This document shows positions 1-6,959 of a stretch of DNA of 9,467 bases, one piece after another (within the stretch, counting starts at the first letter, position 1; every line of letters begins with the position of its first letter). The position numbers and the translations under genes were made by a program. Source of the DNA: Methylococcaceae bacterium (lineage in GTDB: Bacteria; Pseudomonadota; Gammaproteobacteria; Methylococcales; Methylomonadaceae); NCBI GenBank assembly GCA_003155565.1, contig PMDM01000420.1, positions 556 to 10,022 of the forward strand, written 5' to 3'. Below the pieces are notes generated by a model. It was given only the letters and a program-made list of their open reading frames with translations, had not been told where the DNA came from and ran no database searches.

Positions 1-77
1 TGGTCAGATACTGGATGAGCAAAGAAGGTTTTGCTCGTTATTTAAGTAAAGTAAGGGTTAAGAGGGCTAAGTCATGA
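1..77 (+). CDS. nqrC: NqrC, Na+-NQR subunit C (3' end only)
   Basis: Only the last 24 codons are in the window, read in the frame that starts at base 3 and ends with TGA at 75-77. The tail contains [16 protein letters not shown], which resembles the usual NqrC C-terminus (a YW/FW...GF...L.K.R pattern). The stop overlaps the nqrD start as ATGA, the usual sign of translational coupling inside an operon. NqrC is known as a membrane-anchored, periplasm-facing subunit carrying FMN covalently bound to a threonine; that part of the protein lies upstream and cannot be checked here. The assignment rests on this short tail plus the unmistakable nqrD-nqrE-nqrF order that follows. Confidence 0.88.
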   Translation, partial: VRYWMSKEGFARYLSKVRVKRAKS

Positions 78-781
78 GTGCAGTATTAGGCGATGATCTG
101 AAAAATGCGATATTAAATGATGAGACTAAGAAGGTAATAATCGATCCCTTAGTCAATAACAATCCGATCACCTTACAGGTTTTAGGCATTTGCTCTGCCT
201 TGGCGGTGACATCGCAGATGTCAACTTCCCTGATTATGGCGCTAGCCTTGACATTGGTGACGGCGTTTTCCAGCGCAGCCATTAGCGCTATTAGAAAGCA
301 CATACCGGGCAGCATCCGCATTATCGTGCAGATGACCATTATTGCGTCATTGGTTATCGTAGTCGACCAGATACTGAAAGCCGTCGCTTACGATGTGAGC
401 AAACAATTGTCGGTTTTCGTAGGTCTAATTATCACCAACTGTATCGTTATGGGCCGCGCCGAAGGTTATGCGATGCAAAATCCACCCCTGGAAAGCTTCA
501 TGGATGGGATTGGTAACGGTGCGGGTTATAGCTTGATATTGATTATCGTGGCATTCTTCCGGGAGACGTTGGGTTCTGGTAAATTGTTGGGTTACGAAGT
601 TTTCAAACTCACCAAAGATGGTGGCTGGTACGATCCCAATGGCCTGATGCTGTTGCCACCTAGCGCATTTTTTATTATTGGCATGATTATCTGGGCGGTA
701 CGCCAATGGAAGCCTGAACAGAATGAAGCGGTTGATTTTAAAATCATGTCAATTGCACATGGCGAAGGAGCGCATCACTAA
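74..781 (+). CDS. nqrD: NqrD, Na+-NQR membrane subunit D
   Basis: Integral membrane subunit of the Na+-translocating NADH:quinone oxidoreductase, 235 residues with about six hydrophobic segments. Strong family blocks are [20 protein letters not shown] (81-100), [20 protein letters not shown] (111-130) and [13 protein letters not shown]. Cys40 and Cys123 are 83 residues apart, the same spacing as Vibrio cholerae NqrD Cys29 and Cys112, which with two NqrE cysteines hold an iron centre inside the membrane. From memory the Vibrio protein is about 210 residues; here there are roughly 11 extra residues before the first membrane segment and a longer, His-rich tail ending GEGAHH. The start ATG overlaps the nqrC stop by 4 nt. 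The paralogue RnfE is the alternative, but the NqrF gene two places downstream settles it as Nqr. Confidence 0.97.
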   Translation: MSAVLGDDLKNAILNDETKKVIIDPLVNNNPITLQVLGICSALAVTSQMSTSLIMALALTLVTAFSSAAISAIRKHIPGSIRIIVQMTIIASLVIVVDQILKAVAYDVSKQLSVFVGLIITNCIVMGRAEGYAMQNPPLESFMDGIGNGAGYSLILIIVAFFRETLGSGKLLGYEVFKLTKDGGWYDPNGLMLLPPSAFFIIGMIIWAVRQWKPEQNEAVDFKIMSIAHGEGAHH

Positions 782-1389
782 TGGAAGGATATATCAGTTT
801 ATTTGTTAAAGCCGTATTTATTGAGAATCTGGCACTGTCCTTCTTTTTGGGGATGTGTACATTCATTGCCGTTTCCAAGAAGATTTCCACGGCGATGGGT
901 TTAGGCGTTGCCGTGATGGTGGTACAGGCGATCACTGTACCGGCCAATAACTTCGTCTATCATGCCTTATTGAAAGAAGATGCCCTGGCATGGATGGGGA
1001 TTACTGGCGTTGATTTGAGCTTTTTGGCGTTGCTAAGTTGTATCGGTATTATCGGCGCATTGGTGCAAATTCTGGAAATGGTGCTGGATAAATTCTTCCC
1101 CGCCTTATATTTTGCCTTGGGTATATTCCTGCCCTTGATTACCGTTAACTGTGCCATCTTGGGCGGTAGCCTGTTCATGATTGAACGGGATTATAACTTT
1201 GGCGAAAGTGTTGTTTACGGGGTAGGCAGCGGCTTTGGTTGGGCGTTGGCAATTACCGTTATGGCCGGTGTGCGGGAAAAACTTAAATACAGCGATATTC
1301 CAGCTGGCTTACAAGGCTTAGGTATTACTTTTATCACCGCAGGTCTGATGTCGCTTGGCTTCATGGCTTTCTCTGGAATCCAACTTTAA
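781..1389 (+). CDS. nqrE: NqrE, Na+-NQR membrane subunit E
   Basis: Integral membrane subunit of Na+-NQR, 202 residues, predicted six membrane helices. It opens with [20 protein letters not shown], close to the family N-terminus, and ends with the typical [19 protein letters not shown]. Cys26 (in LGMCTF) and Cys124 (in [10 protein letters not shown]) correspond to the conserved pair (Cys26 and Cys120 in V. cholerae) that share an iron centre with NqrD; the offset of 4 fits a short insertion in the loop near residues 65-78. The nqrD stop and this start share one base (TAATG), and AAGGAG at 765-770 lies inside the nqrD end as the ribosome binding site, so the pair is probably translationally coupled. 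RnfA is the related protein of the Rnf complex, excluded by context. Confidence 0.97.
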   Translation: MEGYISLFVKAVFIENLALSFFLGMCTFIAVSKKISTAMGLGVAVMVVQAITVPANNFVYHALLKEDALAWMGITGVDLSFLALLSCIGIIGALVQILEMVLDKFFPALYFALGIFLPLITVNCAILGGSLFMIERDYNFGESVVYGVGSGFGWALAITVMAGVREKLKYSDIPAGLQGLGITFITAGLMSLGFMAFSGIQL

Positions 1390-1400
1390 GAAGGTTACAC

Positions 1401-2621
1401 ATGCTGGAAATTTTATTAGGGATTATTATTTTCACGGGGATCGTGATTGCGCTGGTATTCGGTATTATCGGTGCCAAAAGTAAACTGGTCGCCGAAGGTG
1501 ATGTGGAAATCCTGATCAATCATGAAAAGAAAATTCATGTACCTGTGGGTTCTAAACTGTTGGCCGCCCTGGCTAATAATGGCCTATTTGTATCATCGGC
1601 TTGTGGCGGTGGCGGTACTTGTGGGCAGTGTAAAGTTAAGATTCATTCCGGTGGCGGAGAAATCCTGCCGACTGAGTTGGGACATATTACCAAGCGGGAA
1701 GCCGCTTTGGGAGAAAGGCTCTCCTGCCAAGTCGCTTGTAAGTACAATATGGATATTGAAGTCGAAGATGAAGTCTTTGGCATCAAAAAATGGGAATGCA
1801 CAGTCAAGTCCAACCATAACGTCGCTACGTTCATCAAAGAATTGGTGTTGGATTTGCCTAAAGGCGAGTCCATTAATTATCGTGCCGGTGGTTTTATTCA
1901 GATCGAATGTCCTCCGCATGTCGCCAAGTTTAGCGATTTCGATGTTGAAAAAGAATATCGTGAGGATTGGGATAAGTTTAACTTATGGCGCTATGTATCT
2001 ACGGTAAAAGAGCCGACGCTACGTGCTTATTCGATGGCAAGCTATCCCGAAGAAAAAGAAATCATGTTGAACGTGCGGATAGCCACGCCGCCGCCTCGTG
2101 CGGATGAAAGCGTACCGCCCGGTATCATGTCATCCTACATTTTTGACCTGAAACCCGGCGATAAATGTATTATTTCAGGGCCTTATGGCGAGTTTTTCGC
2201 TAAAGATACGGATGCCGAAATGGTATTTGTCGGCGGTGGTGCAGGTATGGCACCTATGCGGTCACATATATTCGACCTGTTACGTCGGTTGAAGTCCAAG
2301 CGAAAAATGACTTTCTGGTACGGTGCCCGCAGCAAACGCGAAATGTTCTATGTTGAAGATTTCGATATGCTGGCTAAGGAAAACCCCAATTTTACTTGGC
2401 ATGTAGGGCTATCTGATGCCTTACCTGAAGATAATTGGAAAGGTTATACCGGTTTTATCCATAATGTCCTTTTTGAGAATTACTTGAAAAACCACCCAGC
2501 GCCTGAAGATTGTGAATACTATTTGTGTGGTCCGCCCATGATGAACACTTCTGTAGTCAAGTTATTACTTGATAATGGCGTAGAACCTGAGAATATTATG
2601 TTGGATGATTTTGGTGGTTAG
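1401..2621 (+). CDS. nqrF: NqrF, NADH-oxidising subunit of Na+-NQR
   Basis: Entry point for electrons: oxidises NADH on the cytoplasmic side and passes electrons through FAD and a [2Fe-2S] cluster to the rest of the complex. The protein has 406 residues, full family length. One N-terminal membrane helix (about 3-24) is followed by a plant-type ferredoxin domain with cluster ligands Cys68, Cys74, Cys77 and Cys109. Then comes a ferredoxin-NADP+-reductase-like module with the FAD motif RAYSMAS (208-214), the NAD(P)-binding [10 protein letters not shown] (278-287) and CGPPMM (376-381), ending in the family tail LDDFGG. The start ATG lies 11 nt after the nqrE stop, with AGAAGG as ribosome binding site. 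It is the last gene before a terminator, so it closes the main nqr transcript. Confidence 0.98.
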   Translation: MLEILLGIIIFTGIVIALVFGIIGAKSKLVAEGDVEILINHEKKIHVPVGSKLLAALANNGLFVSSACGGGGTCGQCKVKIHSGGGEILPTELGHITKREAALGERLSCQVACKYNMDIEVEDEVFGIKKWECTVKSNHNVATFIKELVLDLPKGESINYRAGGFIQIECPPHVAKFSDFDVEKEYREDWDKFNLWRYVSTVKEPTLRAYSMASYPEEKEIMLNVRIATPPPRADESVPPGIMSSYIFDLKPGDKCIISGPYGEFFAKDTDAEMVFVGGGAGMAPMRSHIFDLLRRLKSKRKMTFWYGARSKREMFYVEDFDMLAKENPNFTWHVGLSDALPEDNWKGYTGFIHNVLFENYLKNHPAPEDCEYYLCGPPMMNTSVVKLLLDNGVEPENIMLDDFGG

Positions 2622-2740
2622 TAGATTTTTCTCATTTTAATAAATTAACAGAACTTGCAGTCTATTGCTTTGTAAACGATTTATTATTAGCTTATCCAGT
2701 CTATTTGTGTGACAAATCGTCATAAATGATCTGAAATAAT

Positions 2741-2766
2741 AAAACCCTGCAGAGTGCGGGGTTTTT
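2741..2766 (+). terminator. Rho-independent terminator after nqrF
   Basis: The arms AAAACCCTGC (2741-2750) and GCGGGGTTTT (2756-2765) pair over ten positions, with one T-G wobble, around a five-base loop AGAGT. The A/T flanks give the run of T on the descending side that intrinsic termination needs. It lies about 120 bases after the nqrF stop and before the next gene, so it most likely ends the nqr transcript. The bases between nqrF and the hairpin (2622-2740) are A/T-rich and show no gene. Confidence 0.85.
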
Positions 2767-2903
2767 GCTTATACGGCATCTAATTATCTTGGGTTCAGCC
2801 CTTATTCATATTGCTAGAGTTAAATTACGCTCTGACGGTCATAAGATATGAATATTTGATCTGGTTTTTACCTAGAATAATAATAGGCAATGGTGGGTGT
2901 GGT

Positions 2904-3284
2904 ATGAAACGTTTAAACCGGTTGATTTTTTTGTTATGTTTTTTATTTTCAGCGCCGCTGTTTGCTTTAAGGTGTGGCCATTCTTTAGTAGAGTCTGGTG
3001 ATTATAGGGCAAATGTTTATGATAAATGTGGCGAACCTGACTCCGTTGAATCTCATATGGAGAGAAGGAGTAGTGCAAATCAAGCTAACATTATTCAGTT
3101 CAATTCCAACGGTGGTCAGCAGATTCCGAACAATGCGTTAAATTATGGACAATCCTATTATGCTGATACAGAAGTTTTGATTGAAGAATGGGTATATGAT
3201 TTTGGTAGAGAACGGTTACGAAAATTGTTGCGTTTTGAAAACGGCAGACTAATACAAATAGAGGATATTGGTAAGCACCGATAG
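2904..3284 (+). CDS. Small exported DUF2845 family protein
   Basis: A 126-residue protein with a clear Sec signal peptide: basic start MKRLNR, hydrophobic core to about residue 17, and likely cleavage after PLFA (residue 21). The mature part starts LRCGHSLVESGDY and continues to DKCGEPDSVE, the signature I associate with DUF2845; Cys24 and Cys42 could form a disulfide in the periplasm. A second conserved-looking block, EEWVYDFGRERLRKLLRFENG, sits at about 94-114. The frame is open from 2811 upstream, but the ATG at 2904 is chosen because it puts the signal peptide at the N-terminus; its ribosome binding site is weak (GTGGGTGTGG). Function is unknown. It follows the nqr terminator and precedes apbE by about 70 bases, so it may be co-transcribed with apbE and nqrM. 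Confidence 0.82.
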   Translation: MKRLNRLIFLLCFLFSAPLFALRCGHSLVESGDYRANVYDKCGEPDSVESHMERRSSANQANIIQFNSNGGQQIPNNALNYGQSYYADTEVLIEEWVYDFGRERLRKLLRFENGRLIQIEDIGKHR

Positions 3285-3355
3285 CTACGGGATGATAGGA
3301 GAAAATAATTGCAAAACGATTTCCCTTGCTAAGTGGTTATAAGGTTGGATTAAGC

Positions 3356-4411
3356 GTGTTACTAAAAACTAAACTTAGATGGAGCAGTTGTTGTTTGTGC
3401 CTGATTTTTATTTTGTCCGCTTGTGACAAGATAGCGGAACAAAAACCACAAGATTACCCATACAATGCTGTCGGTATGACAATGGGGACTAGCTACAACA
3501 TCAAGGCAAGCAAGTTACCGGATTCGCTCACGCCCAAGGAAATCAACCGCCAAGTCAAGGAGTTGCTAGATAAGGTTAACGGACAGATGTCCACCTACCA
3601 AAAAGATTCTGAACTGTCCTTATTCAACCAGAACACATCGACTGATTGGATGCCTGTTTCGACTGAGTTTTACGAAGTTATCAAAGAAGCCTTAAAAATT
3701 AGTCAGTTATCAAACGGTTTATTTGATGTCACTGTCGGGCCTTTAGTCAACCTGTGGGGATTCGGGCCTGACGAAATGACTTCTGCCACGCCTGATGAGG
3801 CCGTCATCAAAGAACGATTGAACCAAATCGGCTATCACCGTCTAAAGCTCAAGGATGATGGCTTGTTTGCCAAAAAAGACATACCCGGACTTTATGTGGA
3901 TTTATCGGGAATTGCCAAAGGTTATGGTGTCGATCAGGTAGGGTTATTGTTAGAGCACTTAGGTATTGCGGATTATATGGTCGAAATAGGCGGCGAGATT
4001 AGGGTAAAAGGGAAAAACAACCAAGGACAAGCTTGGCAAATAGCCGTTGAGAAACCGACCGCCGAAAAACGGGTGATTGAAAAAGTTCTGGCGATAACCG
4101 ATACTGGCATGGCGACATCCGGGGATTATCGGAATTATTTCGAGGTCGATGGTGTACGTTTTTCCCATACCATTGATCCACGGACAGGGCGGCCCATTAA
4201 CCATAAGCTGGCATCCATTACCATTTTAAGTGATACATCCATGGAAGCTGATGCTTTGGCTACCGCGATTATGGTATTAGGCCCTGCTGAAGGCTATCAA
4301 TTCGCAGAGAAAAATCATATAGCGGCGTTTTTTATTATTAAATCTGACAAAGGCTTCGACGAAAAGATGTCGCCTGCCTTTGCCCAAAGTACAAAGGTGA
4401 CAAAAAAATGA
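3356..4411 (+). CDS. apbE: ApbE, FAD:protein FMN transferase (lipoprotein)
   Basis: Transfers FMN from FAD to threonines in target proteins. In this context the targets are NqrB and NqrC, whose covalent FMNs are needed for electron flow. Numbering from the GTG at 3356 (351 residues), a lipoprotein signal ends in the lipobox LSAC with Cys23 as the lipid-bearing residue, so the enzyme faces the periplasm on the membrane. Family motifs follow: MGTSYNI (43-49), TVGPLVNLWGFG (126-137), VDLSGIAKGYGVD (181-193), VEIGGEIRVKG (209-219), TSGDYRNYF (254-262), HTIDPRTGRP (271-280) and the Mg2+/flavin region SMEADALATA (295-304). The start is uncertain: TTG at 3326 gives ten more residues and ATT at 3308 has the better-placed AGGAG (3297-3301), but the GTG gives the most regular signal peptide. 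The stop overlaps the nqrM start. Confidence 0.95.
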   Translation: MLLKTKLRWSSCCLCLIFILSACDKIAEQKPQDYPYNAVGMTMGTSYNIKASKLPDSLTPKEINRQVKELLDKVNGQMSTYQKDSELSLFNQNTSTDWMPVSTEFYEVIKEALKISQLSNGLFDVTVGPLVNLWGFGPDEMTSATPDEAVIKERLNQIGYHRLKLKDDGLFAKKDIPGLYVDLSGIAKGYGVDQVGLLLEHLGIADYMVEIGGEIRVKGKNNQGQAWQIAVEKPTAEKRVIEKVLAITDTGMATSGDYRNYFEVDGVRFSHTIDPRTGRPINHKLASITILSDTSMEADALATAIMVLGPAEGYQFAEKNHIAAFFIIKSDKGFDEKMSPAFAQSTKVTKK

Positions 4412-4587
4412 ATTATTTTTTAGCGACATTTGCATTGATGTTAATCGTGATTGGACTCATGGCAATTGGTGTCATGTTTGGACGGCGAGCCATCAAAGGT
4501 TCCTGCGGTGGTCTGAACACAGGTAGCTGTGTCTGTGTGGAAAAATGTCCAAAACGCAAAAAACTGGAAGCAGAAGGCCAAGTCTAA
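4408..4587 (+). CDS. nqrM: NqrM (DUF539), Na+-NQR maturation factor
   Basis: A 59-residue membrane protein. One N-terminal helix (about 3-23) is followed by FGRRAIKGSCGGLNTGSCVC and a basic tail with EKCPKRKK. The GR..IKGSCGGL block and four cysteines (33, 41, 43, 47) are the NqrM/DUF539 hallmark. NqrM is known to be required for Na+-NQR maturation, and is thought to deliver iron to the centre held by the NqrD and NqrE cysteines. The start ATG overlaps the apbE stop (ATGA), with AAAGGTGA just upstream as ribosome binding site, so the two maturation factors are coupled. Its shortness makes it easy to miss in automatic calls; the motif and the position after apbE make it secure. Confidence 0.94.
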   Translation: MNYFLATFALMLIVIGLMAIGVMFGRRAIKGSCGGLNTGSCVCVEKCPKRKKLEAEGQV

Positions 4588-4600
4588 GCTTAAGCTTGTA

Positions 4601-4606
4601 TATAAT
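4601..4606 (+). promoter_or_regulatory. Candidate -10 box for sbcB (TATAAT)
   Basis: A perfect TATAAT sits 22 bases before the sbcB GTG, which would place transcription start near 4612-4614 and leave a leader of only about 16 bases. No good -35 is found at 16-18 bases spacing (around 4577-4584, sequence GCCAAGTC, inside the nqrM end), and there is no exact extended -10. The site is therefore supported by the -10 alone. A perfect 12-bp palindrome (4586-4597) lies immediately upstream. Confidence 0.4.
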
Positions 4607-4628
4607 CATAATCGCTTGATTGTAGCTC

Positions 4629-6077
4629 GTGGCAGAAACCAGCCTTTACTGGCACGATTACGAAACCTTCGGTATTGATCCTCGGCGAGATAGGCCATCG
4701 CAATTTGCTGGGGTGCGTACTGATCTCAATATCAATATCATCGACGATCCTTTAGTCGTCTATTGCAAACCTCCTGCCGACTATCTGCCCCACCCCGAAG
4801 CCTGTCTTCTGACTGGCATCAGCCCACAACTCGCTGAATCCAAAGGCGTAAACGAGGCAGAGTTTTGCCGTCTCATTCACGAACAACTTGCCCAACCCAA
4901 CACCTGTGGCCTAGGCTACAACTCCATCCGTTTCGATGATGAATTTACCCGCAACTGCTTATACCGTAATTTTTACGATCCTTATGCACGGGAATGGCAA
5001 AACGGAAATTCCCGTTGGGATTTAATCGACGTCGTTAGGGTGACCAAAGCCTTACGGCCAGATGGCATAACATGGCCGACCGATGCAGAAGGTAGACCCA
5101 GTTTCAAACTTGAAGAACTCACCAAATCCAACGGTATCACTCACGAAGCCGCGCATGATGCGCTATCCGATGTTTATGCCACGATAGCGTTAGCCAAGTT
5201 AATTAAAACCGTCCAACCCAAGCTGTACCAGTTTTTATGGCAACACAGGACGAAAACTGAAGCCTATAAATTGCTTCAATTCGGCAGTTTCAAACCCGTG
5301 GTGCATGTATCAGGGCGATTTTCTGCCCTAAACAATTGTATGGCAGTCGTCTTGCCGATCAGTAAACACCCTACAAATGCAAATGGGATCATCGTATATG
5401 ATCTTTCTATTGATCCTGAGCCCTTGCTATCCCTGTCTGTAGAAGATATTCGACTCAGAATATTTACCGCCACAGCAGACTTACCGGAAGGGGCGGAAAG
5501 AATTCCCCTTAAAACCGTACACATAAACAAATGTCCGGTACTAGCGCCAGTATCGGTACTCAAGCCCGACGATCAGCAACGATTGAATATTGATCTGGCA
5601 ACATGCCATGCAAATATCGACAAGATAAAAGAAACTCAAGGCTTGGCCGAAAAAATTGCAGCGGTTTTTTCTGAGAATAAATTTTCAGAAATAGACACCG
5701 ATCCCGATCTTGCAATTTATAGCGGTGGATTTTTTTCTGATGCGGATAAACATAAAATGGCTAAAATCAGGAACACGATCCCAGACCAGTTAGCTAATTT
5801 TAAGCCTAACTTTACCGATCCGCGCTTGGTTGAAATGCTATTTAGATACCGGGCGCGTAACTACCCGGAGCTGTTGCAGCCCGAAGAAACTTCCAAATGG
5901 CGGGACTTCTGTGCCAATCGAATAACTGGCCACCAGCAAGGTGGAGGAATCACGCTTGATGGATATTTTGGTCACTTGTCCCGATTGAGTGATGAAAATT
6001 CCGGTAACGAGAGCTTATTAAAGGAATTAGAAGATTTTGCCTTGGAGAAAATGCGACACTTAGGCTTGAAAATGTAG
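4629..6077 (+). CDS. sbcB: Exodeoxyribonuclease I (SbcB)
   Basis: Degrades single-stranded DNA 3' to 5' and acts in recombination, mismatch repair and repair clean-up. The protein has 482 residues, against about 475 in E. coli. The DEDDh exonuclease core is intact: Asp10 and Glu12 in HDYETFG, Asp103 in SIRFDDEF, His176 and Asp181 in HDALSDVYA. These match E. coli Asp15, Glu17, Asp108, His181 and Asp186 with a constant offset of 5. The SH3-like domain and helical C-terminal domain follow (about 200-480), with YSGGFFSDADK near 367 and RYRARNYPE near 409-417 as recognisable family blocks. The start is GTG at 4629; it has no clear Shine-Dalgarno sequence, but it gives the family N-terminus. It probably has its own promoter and ends at a palindromic repeat. 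Confidence 0.96.
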   Translation: MAETSLYWHDYETFGIDPRRDRPSQFAGVRTDLNINIIDDPLVVYCKPPADYLPHPEACLLTGISPQLAESKGVNEAEFCRLIHEQLAQPNTCGLGYNSIRFDDEFTRNCLYRNFYDPYAREWQNGNSRWDLIDVVRVTKALRPDGITWPTDAEGRPSFKLEELTKSNGITHEAAHDALSDVYATIALAKLIKTVQPKLYQFLWQHRTKTEAYKLLQFGSFKPVVHVSGRFSALNNCMAVVLPISKHPTNANGIIVYDLSIDPEPLLSLSVEDIRLRIFTATADLPEGAERIPLKTVHINKCPVLAPVSVLKPDDQQRLNIDLATCHANIDKIKETQGLAEKIAAVFSENKFSEIDTDPDLAIYSGGFFSDADKHKMAKIRNTIPDQLANFKPNFTDPRLVEMLFRYRARNYPELLQPEETSKWRDFCANRITGHQQGGGITLDGYFGHLSRLSDENSGNESLLKELEDFALEKMRHLGLKM

Positions 6078-6103
6078 GTTGGGGTGAGGTACGAACCCCA
6101 ACC
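6077..6103 (+). repeat. Palindromic repeat at the sbcB stop
   Basis: The arms GGTTGGGGT (6077-6085) and ACCCCAACC (6095-6103) are perfect nine-base complements around the loop GAGGTACGA. The left arm begins on the last base of the sbcB stop codon. The form TAGGTTGGG...CCCAACC resembles a family of dispersed intergenic palindromes I know from methanotrophs, cyanobacteria and other bacteria. No T-run follows, so it is not a classical terminator, although the hairpin could protect the sbcB mRNA 3' end. Only one copy is seen in the window, so the repeat status is inferred from resemblance. Confidence 0.6.
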
Positions 6104-6293
6104 GTGCTGAACGCAGTGATGTGTAGTGATCGCGATTGAAAAAGTGCCAATCATTGCGTTTAGCGGCATTTAACCGAGGATGCGCTACCTCTGCCGGACG
6201 GAGCATTCGCCCCGCCCGAAAAGTTCTGAATTTTACACAAATAGATGTGTTAGTTACGGATTATGGATATAACCCGCCCCGACGAATATTGAA

Positions 6294-6614
6294 TTAACGC
6301 CCCAACACCTTAGTCAAAAAATCGTTTTCTGCCATTAACTGGCCAATTTGGGCATGACGGTTGTCAGCAAATTTAGTTACGCTTTCAAAATTATCACTGT
6401 CATTATCAAATACCCGGTTTAAATTGTTCAGCAATTGCTGCTTCCATAAGCCCACCAGATTCGGATGAACGGAAAATTCCATTGCTAATTCGGCATGGGA
6501 TTTTTCACCTTTTATGGCTGCTAGAGCAACCTGGGCTTTAAAGTCCGCTGAATAAGCTCTCCGTTCTTCTTGGACGATAAAGTCAGTTGAAAATGTTCTT
6601 CTTTCAGTATTCAT
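6294..6614 (-). CDS. Orphan IS3-family transposase OrfA
   Basis: A 106-residue protein with an HTH_Tnp_1-type DNA-binding region: YSADFKAQVALAAIKGEKSH (21-40), then AELAMEFSVHPNLVGLWKQQ (41-60) as the helix-turn-helix. A short coiled-coil, HAQIGQLMAENDFLTKVLGR (87-106), is the leucine-zipper-like end of IS3 OrfA proteins. OrfA normally works as a fusion with OrfB, made by a -1 frameshift. Here no OrfB (DDE integrase) can be read in the roughly 215 bases between its end and sbcB, so the element cannot transpose by itself. The start at 6614 has AGGAA upstream; an ATG eight codons earlier (6638) is less likely. Residues 4-12 (ERRTFSTDF) and 17-25 (ERRAYSADF) look like a duplicated N-terminus. 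No convincing terminal inverted repeats or target duplication were found. It is best read as a relic of an insertion sequence. Confidence 0.8.
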   Translation of the reverse strand: MNTERRTFSTDFIVQEERRAYSADFKAQVALAAIKGEKSHAELAMEFSVHPNLVGLWKQQLLNNLNRVFDNDSDNFESVTKFADNRHAQIGQLMAENDFLTKVLGR

Positions 6615-6937
6615 GGGTTGTTTCCTAAATAATTCCATTAATTAAGGTGTTCGTTCTTGGGTGCATTCAACAAAAAAGTTAATGGTACAAACAAATCATA
6701 TTTCTTGGGGTCATTATCTGGGTTTGCCAAACTAAATGCTATTAGCATAAATACCTATATCCGAAGTTTTTTGCAGGCTATTGAAAGCTGCGATTGGCAC
6801 GGAGATTTGGCAGCTTTTACTTACACTGAATGAAATGAACGTATGTGGGTGAGGTTTTAAGGGAGAAAAATGCTTGAATCTACGTTAGACTATCCTACTA
6901 ATTTATTGATGAATGACAAACAGATTCGGAGTTGTGC
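6615..6937. other. Intergenic stretch between IS relic and efpL
   Basis: About 320 bases without a convincing gene. The minus-strand ribosome binding site of the OrfA relic is at its left edge. A plus-strand frame is open from 6642 to the TGA at 6831-6833, with a TTG at 6657 giving 58 codons, but it has no Shine-Dalgarno sequence and no family I recognise, so it is not called. A short ORF starting at 6870 is listed separately. The efpL promoter should lie here; the best pair seen (TTGAAT at 6874, TACTAA at 6896, spacing 16) is poor. The efpL ribosome binding site CGGAG is at 6927-6931. Confidence 0.6.
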
Positions 6938-6959
6938 GTGGCAAAAGCAAGTGAGTTAA
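6870..6959 (+). CDS. Possible 29-residue leader ORF overlapping efpL start
   Basis: An ATG at 6870 preceded by GGGAG (6861-6865, four bases spacing) opens a 29-codon frame that ends with TAA at 6957-6959, overlapping the efpL start by 22 bases in another frame. The peptide begins MLESTLDYPTNLLMND and ends CAWQKQVS; it has no recognised family, signal peptide or polyproline motif. The ribosome binding site is at least as good as that of efpL, so translation is possible and could influence efpL initiation. A random ORF of this length is also common, so confidence is low. Confidence 0.25.
   Translation: MLESTLDYPTNLLMNDKQIRSCAWQKQVS

Noticed and set aside
1522..2007. 161-codon plus-strand frame inside nqrF.
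   Set aside because: It lies wholly within nqrF, whose every motif is intact in its own frame. The overlapping translation resembles no protein family.
6234..6250. Small inverted repeat ACACA...TGTGT between sbcB and the OrfA relic.
   Set aside because: The five-base arms are too short to support a terminator, IS end or operator.
6700..6712. Minus-strand TGACCCCAAGAAA, considered as an IS3 terminal inverted repeat.
   Set aside because: No matching inverted copy was found at the other side of the OrfA relic, and no flanking target duplication could be seen.
6642..6833. Plus-strand open frame of about 63 codons with a TTG start at 6657.
   Set aside because: It has no ribosome binding site, no recognised family and only a TTG start. 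An open frame of this length is expected by chance in a few hundred bases.
6874..6901. Possible efpL promoter (TTGAAT, 16 bases, TACTAA).
   Set aside because: The -35 matches 4 of 6 and the -10 about 3 of 6 consensus bases, no better than chance in A/T-rich sequence.
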